Source: Acidovorax radicis N35
GTDB taxonomy: Bacteria; Pseudomonadota; Gammaproteobacteria; Burkholderiales; Burkholderiaceae_C
DNA length: 64,000 nucleotides
Assembly (NCBI RefSeq): GCF_000204195.1
Contig: NZ_AFBG01000024.1
Location: 157,810-221,809, forward strand
Direction: 5' to 3'
The translations under genes and the position numbers were made by a program. This document shows, one piece after another, positions 52,381-61,400 of this stretch (position 1 is its first letter; each line of letters starts with the position of its first letter). The notes under the pieces are model-generated. The model was not told the origin of the DNA. It searched no databases and saw nothing but the letters and a program-made list of their open reading frames with translations.

Positions 52381-52435
52381 AAACAGGCTCTAGCGCTTAT
52401 CCAACAAGCGCAATTAGCTATTATTTATATAGCAA
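52369..52435. repeat. Dispersed repeat at the end of the kinase gene
   Basis: AAATTTGAATAAAAACAGGC followed by TCTAGCGCTTATCCAACAAG and CGCAATTAGCTATTATTTATA is a near-complete copy. It gives the kinase its last residues and stop codon, and its GCGCTT/AAGCGC half-sites can form a hairpin between two convergent genes. Confidence 0.85.
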
Positions 52436-52441
52436 ACAACA

Positions 52442-53572
52442 TCAAGCCAGCGCGCGCTGGATGATGATCTTCTGCACGTCGCTCGTGCCTTCGTAGATCT
52501 GGCACACGCGCACGTCGCGGTAGATGCGCTCCACCGGGAAGTCGTTCACCACGCCGTAGCCGCCCAGCGTCTGGATGGCGGCGCTGCACACGCGCTCGGC
52601 CATCTCGCTGGCAAACAGCTTGGCCATGGCGGCTTCCTTCAGGCAGGGGCGGCCTGCATCACGCAGCGCGGCGGCGTGCCAGATGAGCTGGCGCGCCGCC
52701 TCGATCTGCGTGGCGCAGTCGGCCAGGCGAAAGCCGACGGCCTGGTGGTTGAAGATGGCGGTGCCGAAGCTCTCTCGCTCTTTCGAGTACGCCAGCGCCG
52801 CATCGAAGGCACTGCGTGCCATGCCCACACTTTGGGCGGCGATGCCGATGCGGCCGCCCTCGAGCGCGCCCAGGGCGATCTTGTAGCCCTCGCCCTCGGC
52901 GCCGATGAGGTTCTCGGCGGGGATGCGGCAGTTGTCGAAGTTGATCTGCGCGGTGTCGCTGGAATGCTGTCCCAGCTTGTCTTCGAGCCGCGCCACCACG
53001 TAGCCCGGCGCGTTGGTGGGCACGAGGAAGGCGCTCATGCCCTTCTTGCCCGCGCCTTTATCGGTGACGGCGATGACGATGGCTACATGGCCGTTCTTGC
53101 CGCTGGTGATGAACTGTTTGACGCCGTTGATCACGTACTCGTCGCCCTGTTTCACGGCGGTGGTGCGAAGTGCGGACGCGTCCGAGCCCACATGCGGCTC
53201 GGTCAGGCAGAAGGCGCCCAGCATCTCGCCACGGGCCAGCGGCGTGAGCCAGTCGCGCTTTTGCTGGGCGTTGCCGTAGCGCATGAGGATGGCGTTGACG
53301 GGGCAGTTGGTCACGCTGATGGCGGTGCTGGTGCCGCCGTCTCCGGCCGCGATCTCTTCGAGCACCAGCGCGAGGGTGACGTAGTCCAGATTGGCGCCGC
53401 CAAACTCTTCGGGCACGCAGATGCCGTACGCGCCCAGTGCAGCCAGGCCCTGGTGCGCCTCCTTGGGGAAGTGGTGTTCCTTGTCCCAGCGCGCGGCGTG
53501 GGGCCACAGCTGTTCCTGCGCAAAGTCGCGCACCGCGTCGCGGATCATTTCCTGGTCTTGGGTCAGCAGCAT
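52442..53572 (-). CDS. Acyl-CoA dehydrogenase
   Basis: A 376-residue FAD enzyme that oxidises an acyl-CoA to the 2-enoyl-CoA and passes electrons to ETF. Landmarks: FCLTEPHVGSDASALRTTA (about 116-134), FITSGKNGHVAIVIAVT, the catalytic Glu in ALEGGRIGIAAQSVG or near YGVVNDFPVERIYRDVRVCQIYEGTSDVQ at the C-terminus. The last motif is that of butyryl-/short-chain acyl-CoA dehydrogenases, whose catalytic Glu is in QIYEGTSD. Chain length is not decidable. It follows the SDR gene by 42 bp. Confidence 0.92.
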   Translation of the reverse strand: MLLTQDQEMIRDAVRDFAQEQLWPHAARWDKEHHFPKEAHQGLAALGAYGICVPEEFGGANLDYVTLALVLEEIAAGDGGTSTAISVTNCPVNAILMRYGNAQQKRDWLTPLARGEMLGAFCLTEPHVGSDASALRTTAVKQGDEYVINGVKQFITSGKNGHVAIVIAVTDKGAGKKGMSAFLVPTNAPGYVVARLEDKLGQHSSDTAQINFDNCRIPAENLIGAEGEGYKIALGALEGGRIGIAAQSVGMARSAFDAALAYSKERESFGTAIFNHQAVGFRLADCATQIEAARQLIWHAAALRDAGRPCLKEAAMAKLFASEMAERVCSAAIQTLGGYGVVNDFPVERIYRDVRVCQIYEGTSDVQKIIIQRALA

Positions 53573-53614
53573 CGGGGTTGTCTCCAGAAGTCGTTGTGGG
53601 TTTGGTCGAAAGAA

Positions 53615-54283
53615 TTACCAGTGGGCTGCGCGGCGTCCGTCGTGGTGCAGCAGGCGGCCCTTGTCGGCGGCCGTGACACCCGCCACGGTGGCACGCAGGC
53701 CGCGCACGCTGTCCTGCACCGTGAGCGCAGCGCCTTCGCCGCCCATGTCGGTCTGCACCCAGCCGGGATCGATGGTGATGAGGGTTGCGCCGGGGTAGTC
53801 GTGCTGCGCGGAGGCCACGGCCATGTTCAGCGCGGCCTTGCTGGTGCGGTACAGCCACGAGCCACTGCTCTGCACGCTGCCAATCTGCGACATGGACGAG
53901 GACAGGAACGCGAACACGCCCTGCGCGTCGGCCACCAGGGGGGCAACCTGCGGCAGCGTCTGCATGGCGCCCAGCACGTTGGTGTGCATGACGGCGTCAA
54001 AGTCCTGCTGCGTGGGTGGCGTGAGCGCGCTGGGGCGGCGGATGACGCCCGCCACATACCAGGCGGTCTCGATCTTTTCGCCGTCCAGTTGCCAGGCCAG
54101 CCCGCTCACGCTGGCGGGGTTGACCACGTCCACGGTCAGCACCTCGGCGCCCAGGGCCAGCACACGCTCGCGGCCCGCTTCGTCACGCACGGTGGCAATC
54201 ACGCGGCGGCCCGCTTCGGTGTACTGGCGCACCAGCTCCAGCCCAATGCCGCGCGATGCGCCGATGACCAATATGGATTTCAT
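53615..54283 (-). CDS. Short-chain dehydrogenase/reductase (SDR) family protein
   Basis: A 222-residue Rossmann-fold oxidoreductase: the cofactor motif VIGASRGIGLEL (residues 6-17), NVLGAMQTLPQV, the catalytic Ser in FAFLSSSMSQIGS and the YxxxK pair in SWLYRTSKAALNM. ITIDPGWVQTDMGG follows, as in classical SDRs. ATG 54283. A dispersed repeat and a gene-end repeat separate it from the PPOX-type gene upstream, so its promoter may lie in that 236-bp gap. Substrate unknown. Confidence 0.9.
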   Translation of the reverse strand: MKSILVIGASRGIGLELVRQYTEAGRRVIATVRDEAGRERVLALGAEVLTVDVVNPASVSGLAWQLDGEKIETAWYVAGVIRRPSALTPPTQQDFDAVMHTNVLGAMQTLPQVAPLVADAQGVFAFLSSSMSQIGSVQSSGSWLYRTSKAALNMAVASAQHDYPGATLITIDPGWVQTDMGGEGAALTVQDSVRGLRATVAGVTAADKGRLLHHDGRRAAHW

Positions 54284-54288
54284 GGGGG

Positions 54289-54355
54289 AAATTTGAATGA
54301 AATTGGGCTCTAGCGCTTATCTATCAAGCGCTAGAAGCTACAAATATAGGAGCAA
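54289..54355. repeat. Dispersed repeat just upstream of the SDR gene
   Basis: AAATTTGAATGAAATTGGGC followed by TCTAGCGCTTATCTATCAAG and CGCTAGAAGCTACAAATATAG is the clearest copy, with the perfect stem TAGCGCTT/AAGCGCTA. It ends 5 bp from the SDR start codon. Confidence 0.85.
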
Positions 54356-54440
54356 CCACAGCAACTCCATCGCATTGGTACACAGTGCGACGCACAACTC
54401 GCAGTCCACGAAACTGGCGCGGCCCAGGCGAGGGACACCT

Positions 54441-54512
54441 AGCAAGGGCCGCCCCGCAGCGAGGGTGTCGTCCCCCTTCAGGGGGAAGGCGCCGAAGGCG
54501 ACTCAGGGGGTG
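54441..54512 (-). repeat. Gene-end repeat (CTCAGGGGG family), copy 3
   Basis: AGCAAGGGCCGCCCCGCAGC, then TCCCCCTTCAGGGGGA (a hairpin), then GCCGAAGGCGACTCAGGGGG and TG. It ends 7 nt from the stop codon of the PPOX-type gene, in the same orientation as copies 1 and 2. Confidence 0.75.
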
Positions 54513-54519
54513 CACCATG

Positions 54520-55152
54520 TCATGCATCGCCCAGTTGCTGCTCTTGCGCCAGTTGGGCGCGGTAGCGCTGCAACATGGCGACTTGCGACTCAGGCTCGGT
54601 AGCGAGGCCCATCTGGGCGTGAATCATCTCGCCCATCGTGGGCAGCGAGGTGCGGTCCACCTGCGCATCGGTCGACCACAGCCGCGAGCGCATGAAGGCC
54701 TTGGAGCAGTGCAGATACGCCTCGGCCACGCGCACTTCGATCACTATTTTTGGGCGCTGGCGCTCGGCCGTGAAGAAGTCGGTGTACAGCGCCTCGTCGC
54801 GCAGGCGCGCCGTGCCGTTCACCCGCAGGGTTTCGTCCACACCCGGAATCATGAACAACAAACCGATGCGCGGGTCTTCCAGCAGGTTGGTCAGGGTGTC
54901 GAGACGGTTGTTGCCCCCCGCATCGGGCAGCAAGAGCGTGTGCGGGTCGGGTGACTTCACAAACCCCGGCGCGCCGCCGCGTGGCGAGGCATCGAGCAAA
55001 GCACCATTGACTCCACCACTGGCCACCACGCAGAACGGGGACAGGGCAATGAAGCGCTGGCAGTGCACATCCAATTGCGGTTGCTGCTTGTGCAGGGCCC
55101 GCTCGCCGGGGGCTGCGTACAGGGCGCGCAATTGTTCGAGGGTTTCGATCAT
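54520..55152 (-). CDS. Pyridoxamine 5'-phosphate oxidase-family (FMN-binding split barrel) protein
   Basis: A 210-residue protein of the PPOX split-barrel superfamily, resembling the MSMEG_1061 group. Landmarks: CQRFIALSPFCVVASGG, the FMN-loop region GFVKSPDPHTLLLPDAGGNNRLDTLTNLLEDPRIGLLFMIPGVDETLRVNGTARL (about 68-120) and CSKAFMRSRLW. Cytoplasmic, probably a flavin-dependent reductase or flavin carrier; substrate unknown. ATG 55152 starts the conserved region. It is followed by a gene-end repeat. Confidence 0.85.
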   Translation of the reverse strand: MIETLEQLRALYAAPGERALHKQQPQLDVHCQRFIALSPFCVVASGGVNGALLDASPRGGAPGFVKSPDPHTLLLPDAGGNNRLDTLTNLLEDPRIGLLFMIPGVDETLRVNGTARLRDEALYTDFFTAERQRPKIVIEVRVAEAYLHCSKAFMRSRLWSTDAQVDRTSLPTMGEMIHAQMGLATEPESQVAMLQRYRAQLAQEQQLGDA

Positions 55153-55265
55153 GGTGTGGCCTGCGAAGGTTGGTGGTTGATGCGGTGACGTTGAGGGTGA
55201 AAAAGGACCCGCGGCGCAGAGCGGGCGTCGGGCCTGTGGCGTGCGGCACCAACGCCCCCGCCTGC

Positions 55266-56318
55266 TCAGGGGCAATGCACGGAAAACTCGAAATAGCCCG
55301 ACCATGCGGGGTCAAACGCAAAAGTCAGCTCCAACGATTCGGCCTCTTCGCGCAGCAGCAGGGGCGCCAGCGCTTGTTTAGCCAGTTGCTCATCGCCCAC
55401 GTAATAGACCGCCTTGCGGCGACCGGCGCGGGTCAGGGTGTAGGCCATGATGCCCAGCTGCGGCAGCTCCAGCAGCGTGGCCGCCTGGTCTTGCAGGTCT
55501 TGCACGGCAGCCAGCTGATCGCGGTTGCCCACCGCCAGGTCCAGGGTCAGCGCGTAGGCCAGGTCGGCGCGCATGGCCACCGGGTTGGCGCTGCGGTTGA
55601 CCATGACGATGGCCGTATCTTCAGCATCGTCACTGTGGCCGTCCTCATCGTCCTGCCCGCCAAACGACAAGGTCATGCCCGTCCAGTCGTGCTCGCCGCT
55701 GGGGAAGTCGCTGGTGCGGCCCAGGGTGTCGAACCAGTAGCGGTCGAACACGGGCACGAACTGGCTCAGGGGCACCCAGGGGGTCAGCGGGTCGGAGGCT
55801 TCATCCACAAAGTCCACCGCCCCCACCTTGACGGCAAAGTCGTATTCGCCCAGCACGTGGTCGAGCATGATGAACGCCATGTTGCGCGCGTGGTCCCGAT
55901 AGTCCTCGGGGATTTCGCGGCCAAAGCGGATCTCCAGCGCGGCCTGCCCATCGTCCTGTCCGCAGGCGACCAGCACTTCGGAGGTAGCCAGCTCGAAACC
56001 GTCCATGCCAATGGGAAAGTCCGGCTGCGTGGTGCGCTCCCGAAATGCGCGCACCCGGTAGCTTTGCAGCGCGGGCGCGGCGGCCACCACCTGCATCAGC
56101 AGCGGAAAGTTTTCGGTGCTGCCGTGGGCGGTGACGATGAGGTCCACCACCACATCGCCGTCGCCGCCAGACATCTCCAGCGCGAGGCCGCTCAAGTGGC
56201 GCTCGATGAGCGCATTGGCCGACTCGACCCGCCCGCGCAGCGGCTGGGCCTGAAGCGATGCCTGGGCATCGGAAAAATCGCGCCAGAAAGCGGTGATCTC
56301 GGGAGATGGTGCAGTCAT
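55266..56318 (-). CDS. Uncharacterised cytoplasmic protein (DUF695-like?)
   Basis: A 350-residue soluble protein without signal peptide or membrane segments. It is acidic, with Trp- and Phe-rich stretches (ALEIRFGREIPEDYRDHARNMAFIMLDHVLGEYDFAVKVGAVDFVD, then a Gly-Glu-Asp-rich loop GGQDDEDGHSDDAEDT, then a beta-rich C-terminus with YYVGDEQLAKQALAPLLL). The last 120 residues recall DUF695 proteins; I am not sure. ATG 56318. Its neighbours in the same direction are thiolase (46 bp upstream) and PPOX. Confidence 0.65.
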   Translation of the reverse strand: MTAPSPEITAFWRDFSDAQASLQAQPLRGRVESANALIERHLSGLALEMSGGDGDVVVDLIVTAHGSTENFPLLMQVVAAAPALQSYRVRAFRERTTQPDFPIGMDGFELATSEVLVACGQDDGQAALEIRFGREIPEDYRDHARNMAFIMLDHVLGEYDFAVKVGAVDFVDEASDPLTPWVPLSQFVPVFDRYWFDTLGRTSDFPSGEHDWTGMTLSFGGQDDEDGHSDDAEDTAIVMVNRSANPVAMRADLAYALTLDLAVGNRDQLAAVQDLQDQAATLLELPQLGIMAYTLTRAGRRKAVYYVGDEQLAKQALAPLLLREEAESLELTFAFDPAWSGYFEFSVHCP

Positions 56319-56364
56319 CACTGTCCTTGTGAAAAGAGCCAAATCATCCCATCTCCCTCCCGCA

Positions 56365-57558
56365 TCAAACGAGTTCCAGAGCCACCGCCGTGGCCTCGCC
56401 ACCGCCGATGCACAGCGTGGCCAGGCCCTTGGTCAGGCCGCGGGCCTTGAGCGCATACATCAGCGTGACCATGATGCGGGCACCGCTGGCACCGATGGGG
56501 TGGCCCAGCGCACAGGCGCCGCCGTTCACGTTGACCTTGTCGTGCGGCAGGTCGAGCTCCTTCATGAGCGCCATGGGCACCACGGCAAAGGCCTCGTTGA
56601 TCTCCCACAGCTGCACGTCACCCACGGCCCATCCGGCCTTGGCCAGCGCTTTCTGCGTAGCACCCAGGGGGGCAGTAGCGAACCACTCGGGCTCTTGCGC
56701 GTGGGTGGCATGGCTCACGATGCGGGCCAGGGGCTTGCAGCCGAGTTTCTTGGCGGTGGATTCGCGCATCATCACCAGCGCGGCGGCGCCGTCGTTGATG
56801 CTGGAGCTGGAGGCGGCGGTGATGGTGCCGTCCTTCTTGAAGGCGGGCTTCAGCGTGGCGATCTTCTCGAGCTTGACCTTGCCGGGGCCTTCGTCGACCG
56901 ACACCACGGTCTCGCCCGCACGGGTCTTGACGGTGACGGGCACGATCTCGGCCGCGAACGCGCCGGACTCGGTGGCCGCCTTGGCGCGCTGCACGCTAGC
57001 GGTGGCGAATGCGTCCTGCTGCTCGCGAGTGAACTGGTACTTGGCGGCGCAGTCTTCACCGAAGGTGCCCATGGAGCGGCCGGCCTCGTACGCGTCTTCC
57101 AGGCCGTCGAGCATCATGTGGTCGAAGATGCGGTCGTGGCCCAGGCGGTAGCCGCCACGGCCCTTTTGCAGCAGGTAGGGCGCGTTGGTCATGCTCTCCA
57201 TGCCGCCGGCCACCATCACGTCGTGCGAGCCGGCCAGCAGCATGTCGTGCGCAAACATGGCGGCCTTCATGCCCGAGCCGCACATCTTGCTGAGCGTGAC
57301 CGCGCCTGCGCCCTTGGGCAGGCCGCCCTTGAAGGCCGCCTGGCGCGCAGGCGCCTGGCCCTGGCCTGCCATCAGGCAGTTGCCGAACAGCACTTCGCCC
57401 ACGGCGTCGGGCGAGACCCCGGAGCGCTCGAGGGCGGCCTTGATCGCGGCGCCGCCCAGGTCGTGCGCGGCCAGGCTGGAGAAGTCGCCCTGCAGCGAGC
57501 CCATGGGGGTGCGTGCGGCGCCGACGATGACGATGGGGTCTTGGGGGGATGCGGACAT
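56365..57558 (-). CDS. atoB: Acetyl-CoA acetyltransferase (thiolase)
   Basis: A 397-residue thiolase that splits acetoacetyl-CoA to two acetyl-CoA or makes the reverse condensation. Catalytic residues are visible: Cys in LSKMCGSGMKA (about 90), His in GGACALGHPIGASGARI (about 354), Cys in LCIGGGEATA (about 384), and the NEAFA motif. It completes leucine catabolism after HMG-CoA lyase (once acetoacetate is activated). A role in polyhydroxybutyrate synthesis (PhbA) is an alternative, but no phb genes are nearby. Confidence 0.93.
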   Translation of the reverse strand: MSASPQDPIVIVGAARTPMGSLQGDFSSLAAHDLGGAAIKAALERSGVSPDAVGEVLFGNCLMAGQGQAPARQAAFKGGLPKGAGAVTLSKMCGSGMKAAMFAHDMLLAGSHDVMVAGGMESMTNAPYLLQKGRGGYRLGHDRIFDHMMLDGLEDAYEAGRSMGTFGEDCAAKYQFTREQQDAFATASVQRAKAATESGAFAAEIVPVTVKTRAGETVVSVDEGPGKVKLEKIATLKPAFKKDGTITAASSSSINDGAAALVMMRESTAKKLGCKPLARIVSHATHAQEPEWFATAPLGATQKALAKAGWAVGDVQLWEINEAFAVVPMALMKELDLPHDKVNVNGGACALGHPIGASGARIMVTLMYALKARGLTKGLATLCIGGGEATAVALELV

Positions 57559-57613
57559 GGTGAAGCTCTCCTGGAATGGGTTCAGATGAAAGATCGGGGT
57601 TGAATCAAACGGG

Positions 57614-57637
57614 CTAAGGGACTAAGGGGCTAAGGGG
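57614..57637. repeat. Three tandem 8-bp units at the aceK stop
   Basis: CTAAGGGA, CTAAGGGG, CTAAGGGG. The third unit holds the aceK stop codon (TAG read on the minus strand). Too short to call a contingency locus. Confidence 0.6.
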
Positions 57638-59435
57638 CCGACGCGCCATGCGTGAAGCGCCGGTCTGCGTCGTAGGGAAACACGTCAAACATGTGACCCG
57701 CCTGGATGCGTTCCTTGTGCGACTGCCAGAACGCGGCGTCGAGCAGGTCGGCGTGGTGCTGCAGGAACACCTCGCGCACGGCGTCGTTGCCCAGAAGGAA
57801 CGGGCCAAAGGTTTCGGGAAAAACGTCGCGCGGGCCCACGCTGTACCAGACCTCGCCGCTCATCTCTTCTTCTTCGTTGCGCGGCGTGGGTACGCGGCGG
57901 AAGTTGCAGTCGGTGAGGTATTCGATCTCGTCGTAGTCGTAGAAGACGACCTTGCCGTTGCGCGTGACGCCAAAGTTCTTCCAGAGCATGTCGCCGGGGA
58001 AGATGTTGGCGGCCACAAGGTCCTTGATGGCGTTGCCGTATTCGATGACGCTGTGCTCCATCTGCTGGCGCGCACGAAGATCGGTGAGGCCGGTGTCAAA
58101 GGCCTCTTGCAGGTAGATATTGAGCGGGATCATGCGCCGCTCGATATACAGGTGCTTGATGATGACTTCAGTCTGGCCGTCGCCATCGCGGTCGCTGATT
58201 TCGAGCTGGCTGGGGGCGAACTTCTCGATCTCGGCAATCAGCGCATCGTCGAAGCGGTCGCGTGGGAAGGCGACCTCGCTGTACTCCAGTGTGTCGGCCA
58301 TGCGGCCCACGCGGTCATGCTGCTTGACCAGCAGGTACTTGGCCTTGATCTGCTCGCGCGTGGTTTCTTTCTGGTGCGGGAAGTAGTCCTTGATGAGCTT
58401 GAACACGAACGGGAAGCTCGGCAGGTCGAACACCAGCATCACCATGCCCTTGATACCGGGGGCGATGCGAAACTGGTCGCTGGAATGTTTGAGGTGGTAC
58501 AGGAAGTCGCGGTAGAACAGCGTTTTACCCTGCTTGGCCAGGCCCAGGGCGTTGTAGATCTCGGCACGCGGCTTGCGCGGCATGAGGCTGCGCAGGAACT
58601 GCACGTAGGCACTGGGCACCTCCATGTCCACCATGAAATAGGCGCGGGCGAAACTGAACAGCATCTGCAGGTCGTCTTCGCCAAACAGCGCGGCGTCGAT
58701 GTACAAGCGGCCAGCATCGTCGTGCAGGATGGGCAGCGCAAACGGCACCTCGTGGAAGCCGTTGATGATCTTGCCCACCACGTAGGCGCCCTTGTTGCGA
58801 AAGAACAGGCTGGTGAGCACCTGGATCTGAAAGTTGGCGCGCAGCCGCACCTTGTCGAGCCGGCCGCGCATGGCCGCCACCACGCAGGCGGTGTCTCGCG
58901 CCAAGTCCGCAAACTCACGCTGCAACTGGAAGTTCTCGATGATGGCCTGGAACGTCTCGTGCAAATTCTCGCGCGAGGGGTAGTAGGCCCGGTAGGTGGG
59001 GCGCGCTGCGGGCTCTTCGTTTTCGATGTATTCGGTGCTGACGGCGGGCCGCACAAAGATGAAATCGTTGTGAAAATGCGTGCGGTGCAGGATCTTGGTG
59101 GTGACCGAGTTGAAAAAGGTCTCGGCCAGCTCGGGCTGGTGGTGGTTGACCAAGAGGCCGATGTAATGCAGCTTGATCTGGTGCCACACGTCCATGGGCT
59201 GCGCGCCTGCGCTGAATTCCTTCTCCAGCCTGCGCACACACTCCTTCACGCGCAGGTCGTAGAACTCGATGCGTTCGCGCTGGGCCCGCTGCTGGCCGTG
59301 CCAGTCGCCGGTTTCGAAGCGGTGTTTGGCCCGCGCGGACTCGGTACGGAACAACCGGTAGTGCCGGTTGAAGCCGTCCATCATGGCCTTGGCAATGCCA
59401 TAGGCCTGGGGCGCATCGAGCCGTTGCGGGAACAT
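57630..59435 (-). CDS. aceK: Isocitrate dehydrogenase kinase/phosphatase
   Basis: A 601-residue bifunctional enzyme that phosphorylates and dephosphorylates isocitrate dehydrogenase to divide carbon between the TCA cycle and the glyoxylate shunt. Landmarks: the ATP-binding MVMLVFDLPSFPFVFKLIKDYFPHQKETTREQIKAKYLLVKQHDRVGRMADTLEYS region (about 324-378) and the metal/catalytic stretch FPGDMLWKNFGVTRNGKVVFYDYDEIEYLTDCNFR. Length matches the family. It lies among acyl-CoA genes that yield acetyl-CoA, which fits a need for the shunt. Carbonic anhydrase is upstream by 37 bp. Confidence 0.96.
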   Translation of the reverse strand: MFPQRLDAPQAYGIAKAMMDGFNRHYRLFRTESARAKHRFETGDWHGQQRAQRERIEFYDLRVKECVRRLEKEFSAGAQPMDVWHQIKLHYIGLLVNHHQPELAETFFNSVTTKILHRTHFHNDFIFVRPAVSTEYIENEEPAARPTYRAYYPSRENLHETFQAIIENFQLQREFADLARDTACVVAAMRGRLDKVRLRANFQIQVLTSLFFRNKGAYVVGKIINGFHEVPFALPILHDDAGRLYIDAALFGEDDLQMLFSFARAYFMVDMEVPSAYVQFLRSLMPRKPRAEIYNALGLAKQGKTLFYRDFLYHLKHSSDQFRIAPGIKGMVMLVFDLPSFPFVFKLIKDYFPHQKETTREQIKAKYLLVKQHDRVGRMADTLEYSEVAFPRDRFDDALIAEIEKFAPSQLEISDRDGDGQTEVIIKHLYIERRMIPLNIYLQEAFDTGLTDLRARQQMEHSVIEYGNAIKDLVAANIFPGDMLWKNFGVTRNGKVVFYDYDEIEYLTDCNFRRVPTPRNEEEEMSGEVWYSVGPRDVFPETFGPFLLGNDAVREVFLQHHADLLDAAFWQSHKERIQAGHMFDVFPYDADRRFTHGASAP

Positions 59436-59472
59436 GGCAGGTGCTCAGCCGTTGCAAGGGGGCGGTGGTTGG

Positions 59473-60132
59473 CTATTGCCTTTTGACGGCCGCCACACCG
59501 GCAATCGCCGCCTTGTACAGCGAGTCCAGGCCTTCGGTGCTGCCCACGGACATGTGCAGGTTGTTGATGAGACCGTCCTTGAGCCCATAGCACCAGCCGT
59601 GCAGCGTGACCTTCTGGCCCCGGCCCCAGGCGTCGAGCATCACCGTGGTCTGGGCGATGTTGACGACCTGCTCGATGGCGTTGAGCTCGCACAGCACGTC
59701 GTGGCGCCACTCTGGGGCGGTGGCAGCAATCAGGTCGCGGTGGCGGTCACGCACGTCCTGCACATGGCGGATCCAGTTGTCAGCCAGGCCCACACGCGTG
59801 CCCTCTAGCGCAGCCAAAACACCGCCACAGCCATAGTGCCCCACCACCATGAGGTGCTCGATGTGCAACTGGTCCACCGCGTACTGGATGGTGGAAAGGC
59901 AGTTCAGGTCGGTGGGCACCACCACATTGGCCACGTTGCGGTGCACGAACACTTCGCCCGGCTCCAGGCCCGTGATCTGGTTGGCGGGCACCCGGCTGTC
60001 CGAGCAGCCGATCCACATGTACTTGGGTTTTTGCTGGGCCAGCAGGCTCGTGAAAAACCCGGGCCGCTCGCGCTCCATCTGGGCCGCCCAGGCGCGGTTG
60101 TGAACAAACAGGTCGTCGATCGAGGAGGGCAT
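59473..60132 (-). CDS. can: Beta-class carbonic anhydrase
   Basis: A 219-residue zinc enzyme that interconverts CO2 and bicarbonate. Zinc ligands Cys43, His99 and Cys102 are present (WIGCSDSRVPANQ and VVGHYGCGGV), with the Asp45-Arg47 dyad. It lies between ivd and aceK. In this cluster it may supply bicarbonate to the biotin-dependent methylcrotonyl-CoA carboxylase, which uses HCO3-; that link is inference from context. Confidence 0.95.
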   Translation of the reverse strand: MPSSIDDLFVHNRAWAAQMERERPGFFTSLLAQQKPKYMWIGCSDSRVPANQITGLEPGEVFVHRNVANVVVPTDLNCLSTIQYAVDQLHIEHLMVVGHYGCGGVLAALEGTRVGLADNWIRHVQDVRDRHRDLIAATAPEWRHDVLCELNAIEQVVNIAQTTVMLDAWGRGQKVTLHGWCYGLKDGLINNLHMSVGSTEGLDSLYKAAIAGVAAVKRQ

Positions 60133-60168
60133 GTTGTCCTTGAGGAATCAGTAGAAAGGAAATGAAGC

Positions 60169-61359
60169 TCAGCAGGTTTCAGCGAACAGTTCGCGGCCAA
60201 TCAACATGCGACGGATCTCGCTGGTGCCCGCACCGATCTCATACAGCTTGGCGTCGCGCCACAGGCGGCCCAGCGGGTATTCGTTGATGTAGCCATTGCC
60301 ACCGTAGATCTGCACGCCCTCACCGGCCATCCAGGTCGCCTTTTCCGCACACCACAGGATCACGCTGGCGCAGTCCTTGCGCACCTGGCGCACATGGTCG
60401 GTGCCGAGCATGTCGAGGTTCTTGGCCACAGTGTAGGCAAACGAGCGCCCTGCCTGCAGCACGGTGTACATGTCGGCCACCTTGCCCTGGATGAGCTGGA
60501 ACTCGCCAATGCTCTGGCCGAATTGCTTGCGGTCGTGAATGTATGGGATCACGTTGTCCATCACAGACTGCATGATGCCCAGCGGGCCGCCGGTGAGCAC
60601 GGCGCGTTCGTAGTCCAGGCCACTCATCAGCACCTTGGCGCCCTGGTTCAAGCCACCGAGCACATTGGCGGCGGGCACTTCGACATTGTTGAAAACCAGC
60701 TCGCCCGTGTGACTTCCCCGCATGCCCAGTTTGTCGAGCTTTTGCGCAATGCTGAATCCGGGCATGCCTTTTTCGATCAGGAAGGCCGTGACGCCACGCG
60801 CGCCCAGCTCGGGTTCGGTCTTGGCGTACACCACGAGGGTATCCGCATCTGGGCCGTTGGTGATCCACATCTTGTTGCCGTTGAGCAGGTAGTAGCCGCC
60901 CTTGTCTTCGGCCTTGAGCTTCATGCTGATCACATCCGAACCCGCGCCGGGTTCGCTCATGGCCAATGCGCCCACGTGCTCTCCGCTGATGAGCTTAGGC
61001 AGGTACTTGGCCTTTTGTGTCTCGCTGCCGTTGCGGTTGATCTGGTTCACGCACAGGTTGCTGTGGGCGCCGTACGACAGGCCCACGGAGGCGCTGGCGC
61101 GCGATATTTCTTCCATCGCCACCATGTGGGCGAGGTAGCCCATGGCAGCGCCGCCGTATTGCTCGGGCACCGTGATGCCGAGCACGCCCAGGTCGCCCAT
61201 CTTGCGCCACAGGTCCATGGGGAACTGATCGGTGCGGTCGATCTCGGCCGCGCGCGGTGCGATCTCGGCTTGCGCAAAATCGCGCACGGCATCGCGCAAG
61301 GCGTCAATGTCCTCACCCAATTGGAAGTTCAGACCGGGAAGGTTGGCAGGAATGCTCAT
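60169..61359 (-). CDS. ivd: Isovaleryl-CoA dehydrogenase
   Basis: A 396-residue FAD enzyme that oxidises isovaleryl-CoA to 3-methylcrotonyl-CoA. Landmarks: ALAMSEPGAGSDVISMKLKAE (about 130-150) and MWITNGPDADTLVVYAKT; the catalytic Glu is in SGLDYERAVLTGGPLGIMQ, the position used by isovaleryl-CoA dehydrogenases rather than by short-chain members. GGNGYINEYPLGRLWRDAKLYEIGAGTSEIRRMLIGREL closes the protein. Second gene after the LiuR site at 61879; the thioesterase lies 41 bp upstream. Confidence 0.95.
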   Translation of the reverse strand: MSIPANLPGLNFQLGEDIDALRDAVRDFAQAEIAPRAAEIDRTDQFPMDLWRKMGDLGVLGITVPEQYGGAAMGYLAHMVAMEEISRASASVGLSYGAHSNLCVNQINRNGSETQKAKYLPKLISGEHVGALAMSEPGAGSDVISMKLKAEDKGGYYLLNGNKMWITNGPDADTLVVYAKTEPELGARGVTAFLIEKGMPGFSIAQKLDKLGMRGSHTGELVFNNVEVPAANVLGGLNQGAKVLMSGLDYERAVLTGGPLGIMQSVMDNVIPYIHDRKQFGQSIGEFQLIQGKVADMYTVLQAGRSFAYTVAKNLDMLGTDHVRQVRKDCASVILWCAEKATWMAGEGVQIYGGNGYINEYPLGRLWRDAKLYEIGAGTSEIRRMLIGRELFAETC

Positions 61360-61400
61360 GGTGGATGTCTCCTCAAAACAGATAAAGGAAGATGGCTTGT

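Noticed and set aside
57648..59486. 612-codon plus-strand frame opposite aceK
   Set aside because: Shadow of AceK, whose motifs and length are complete on the minus strand.
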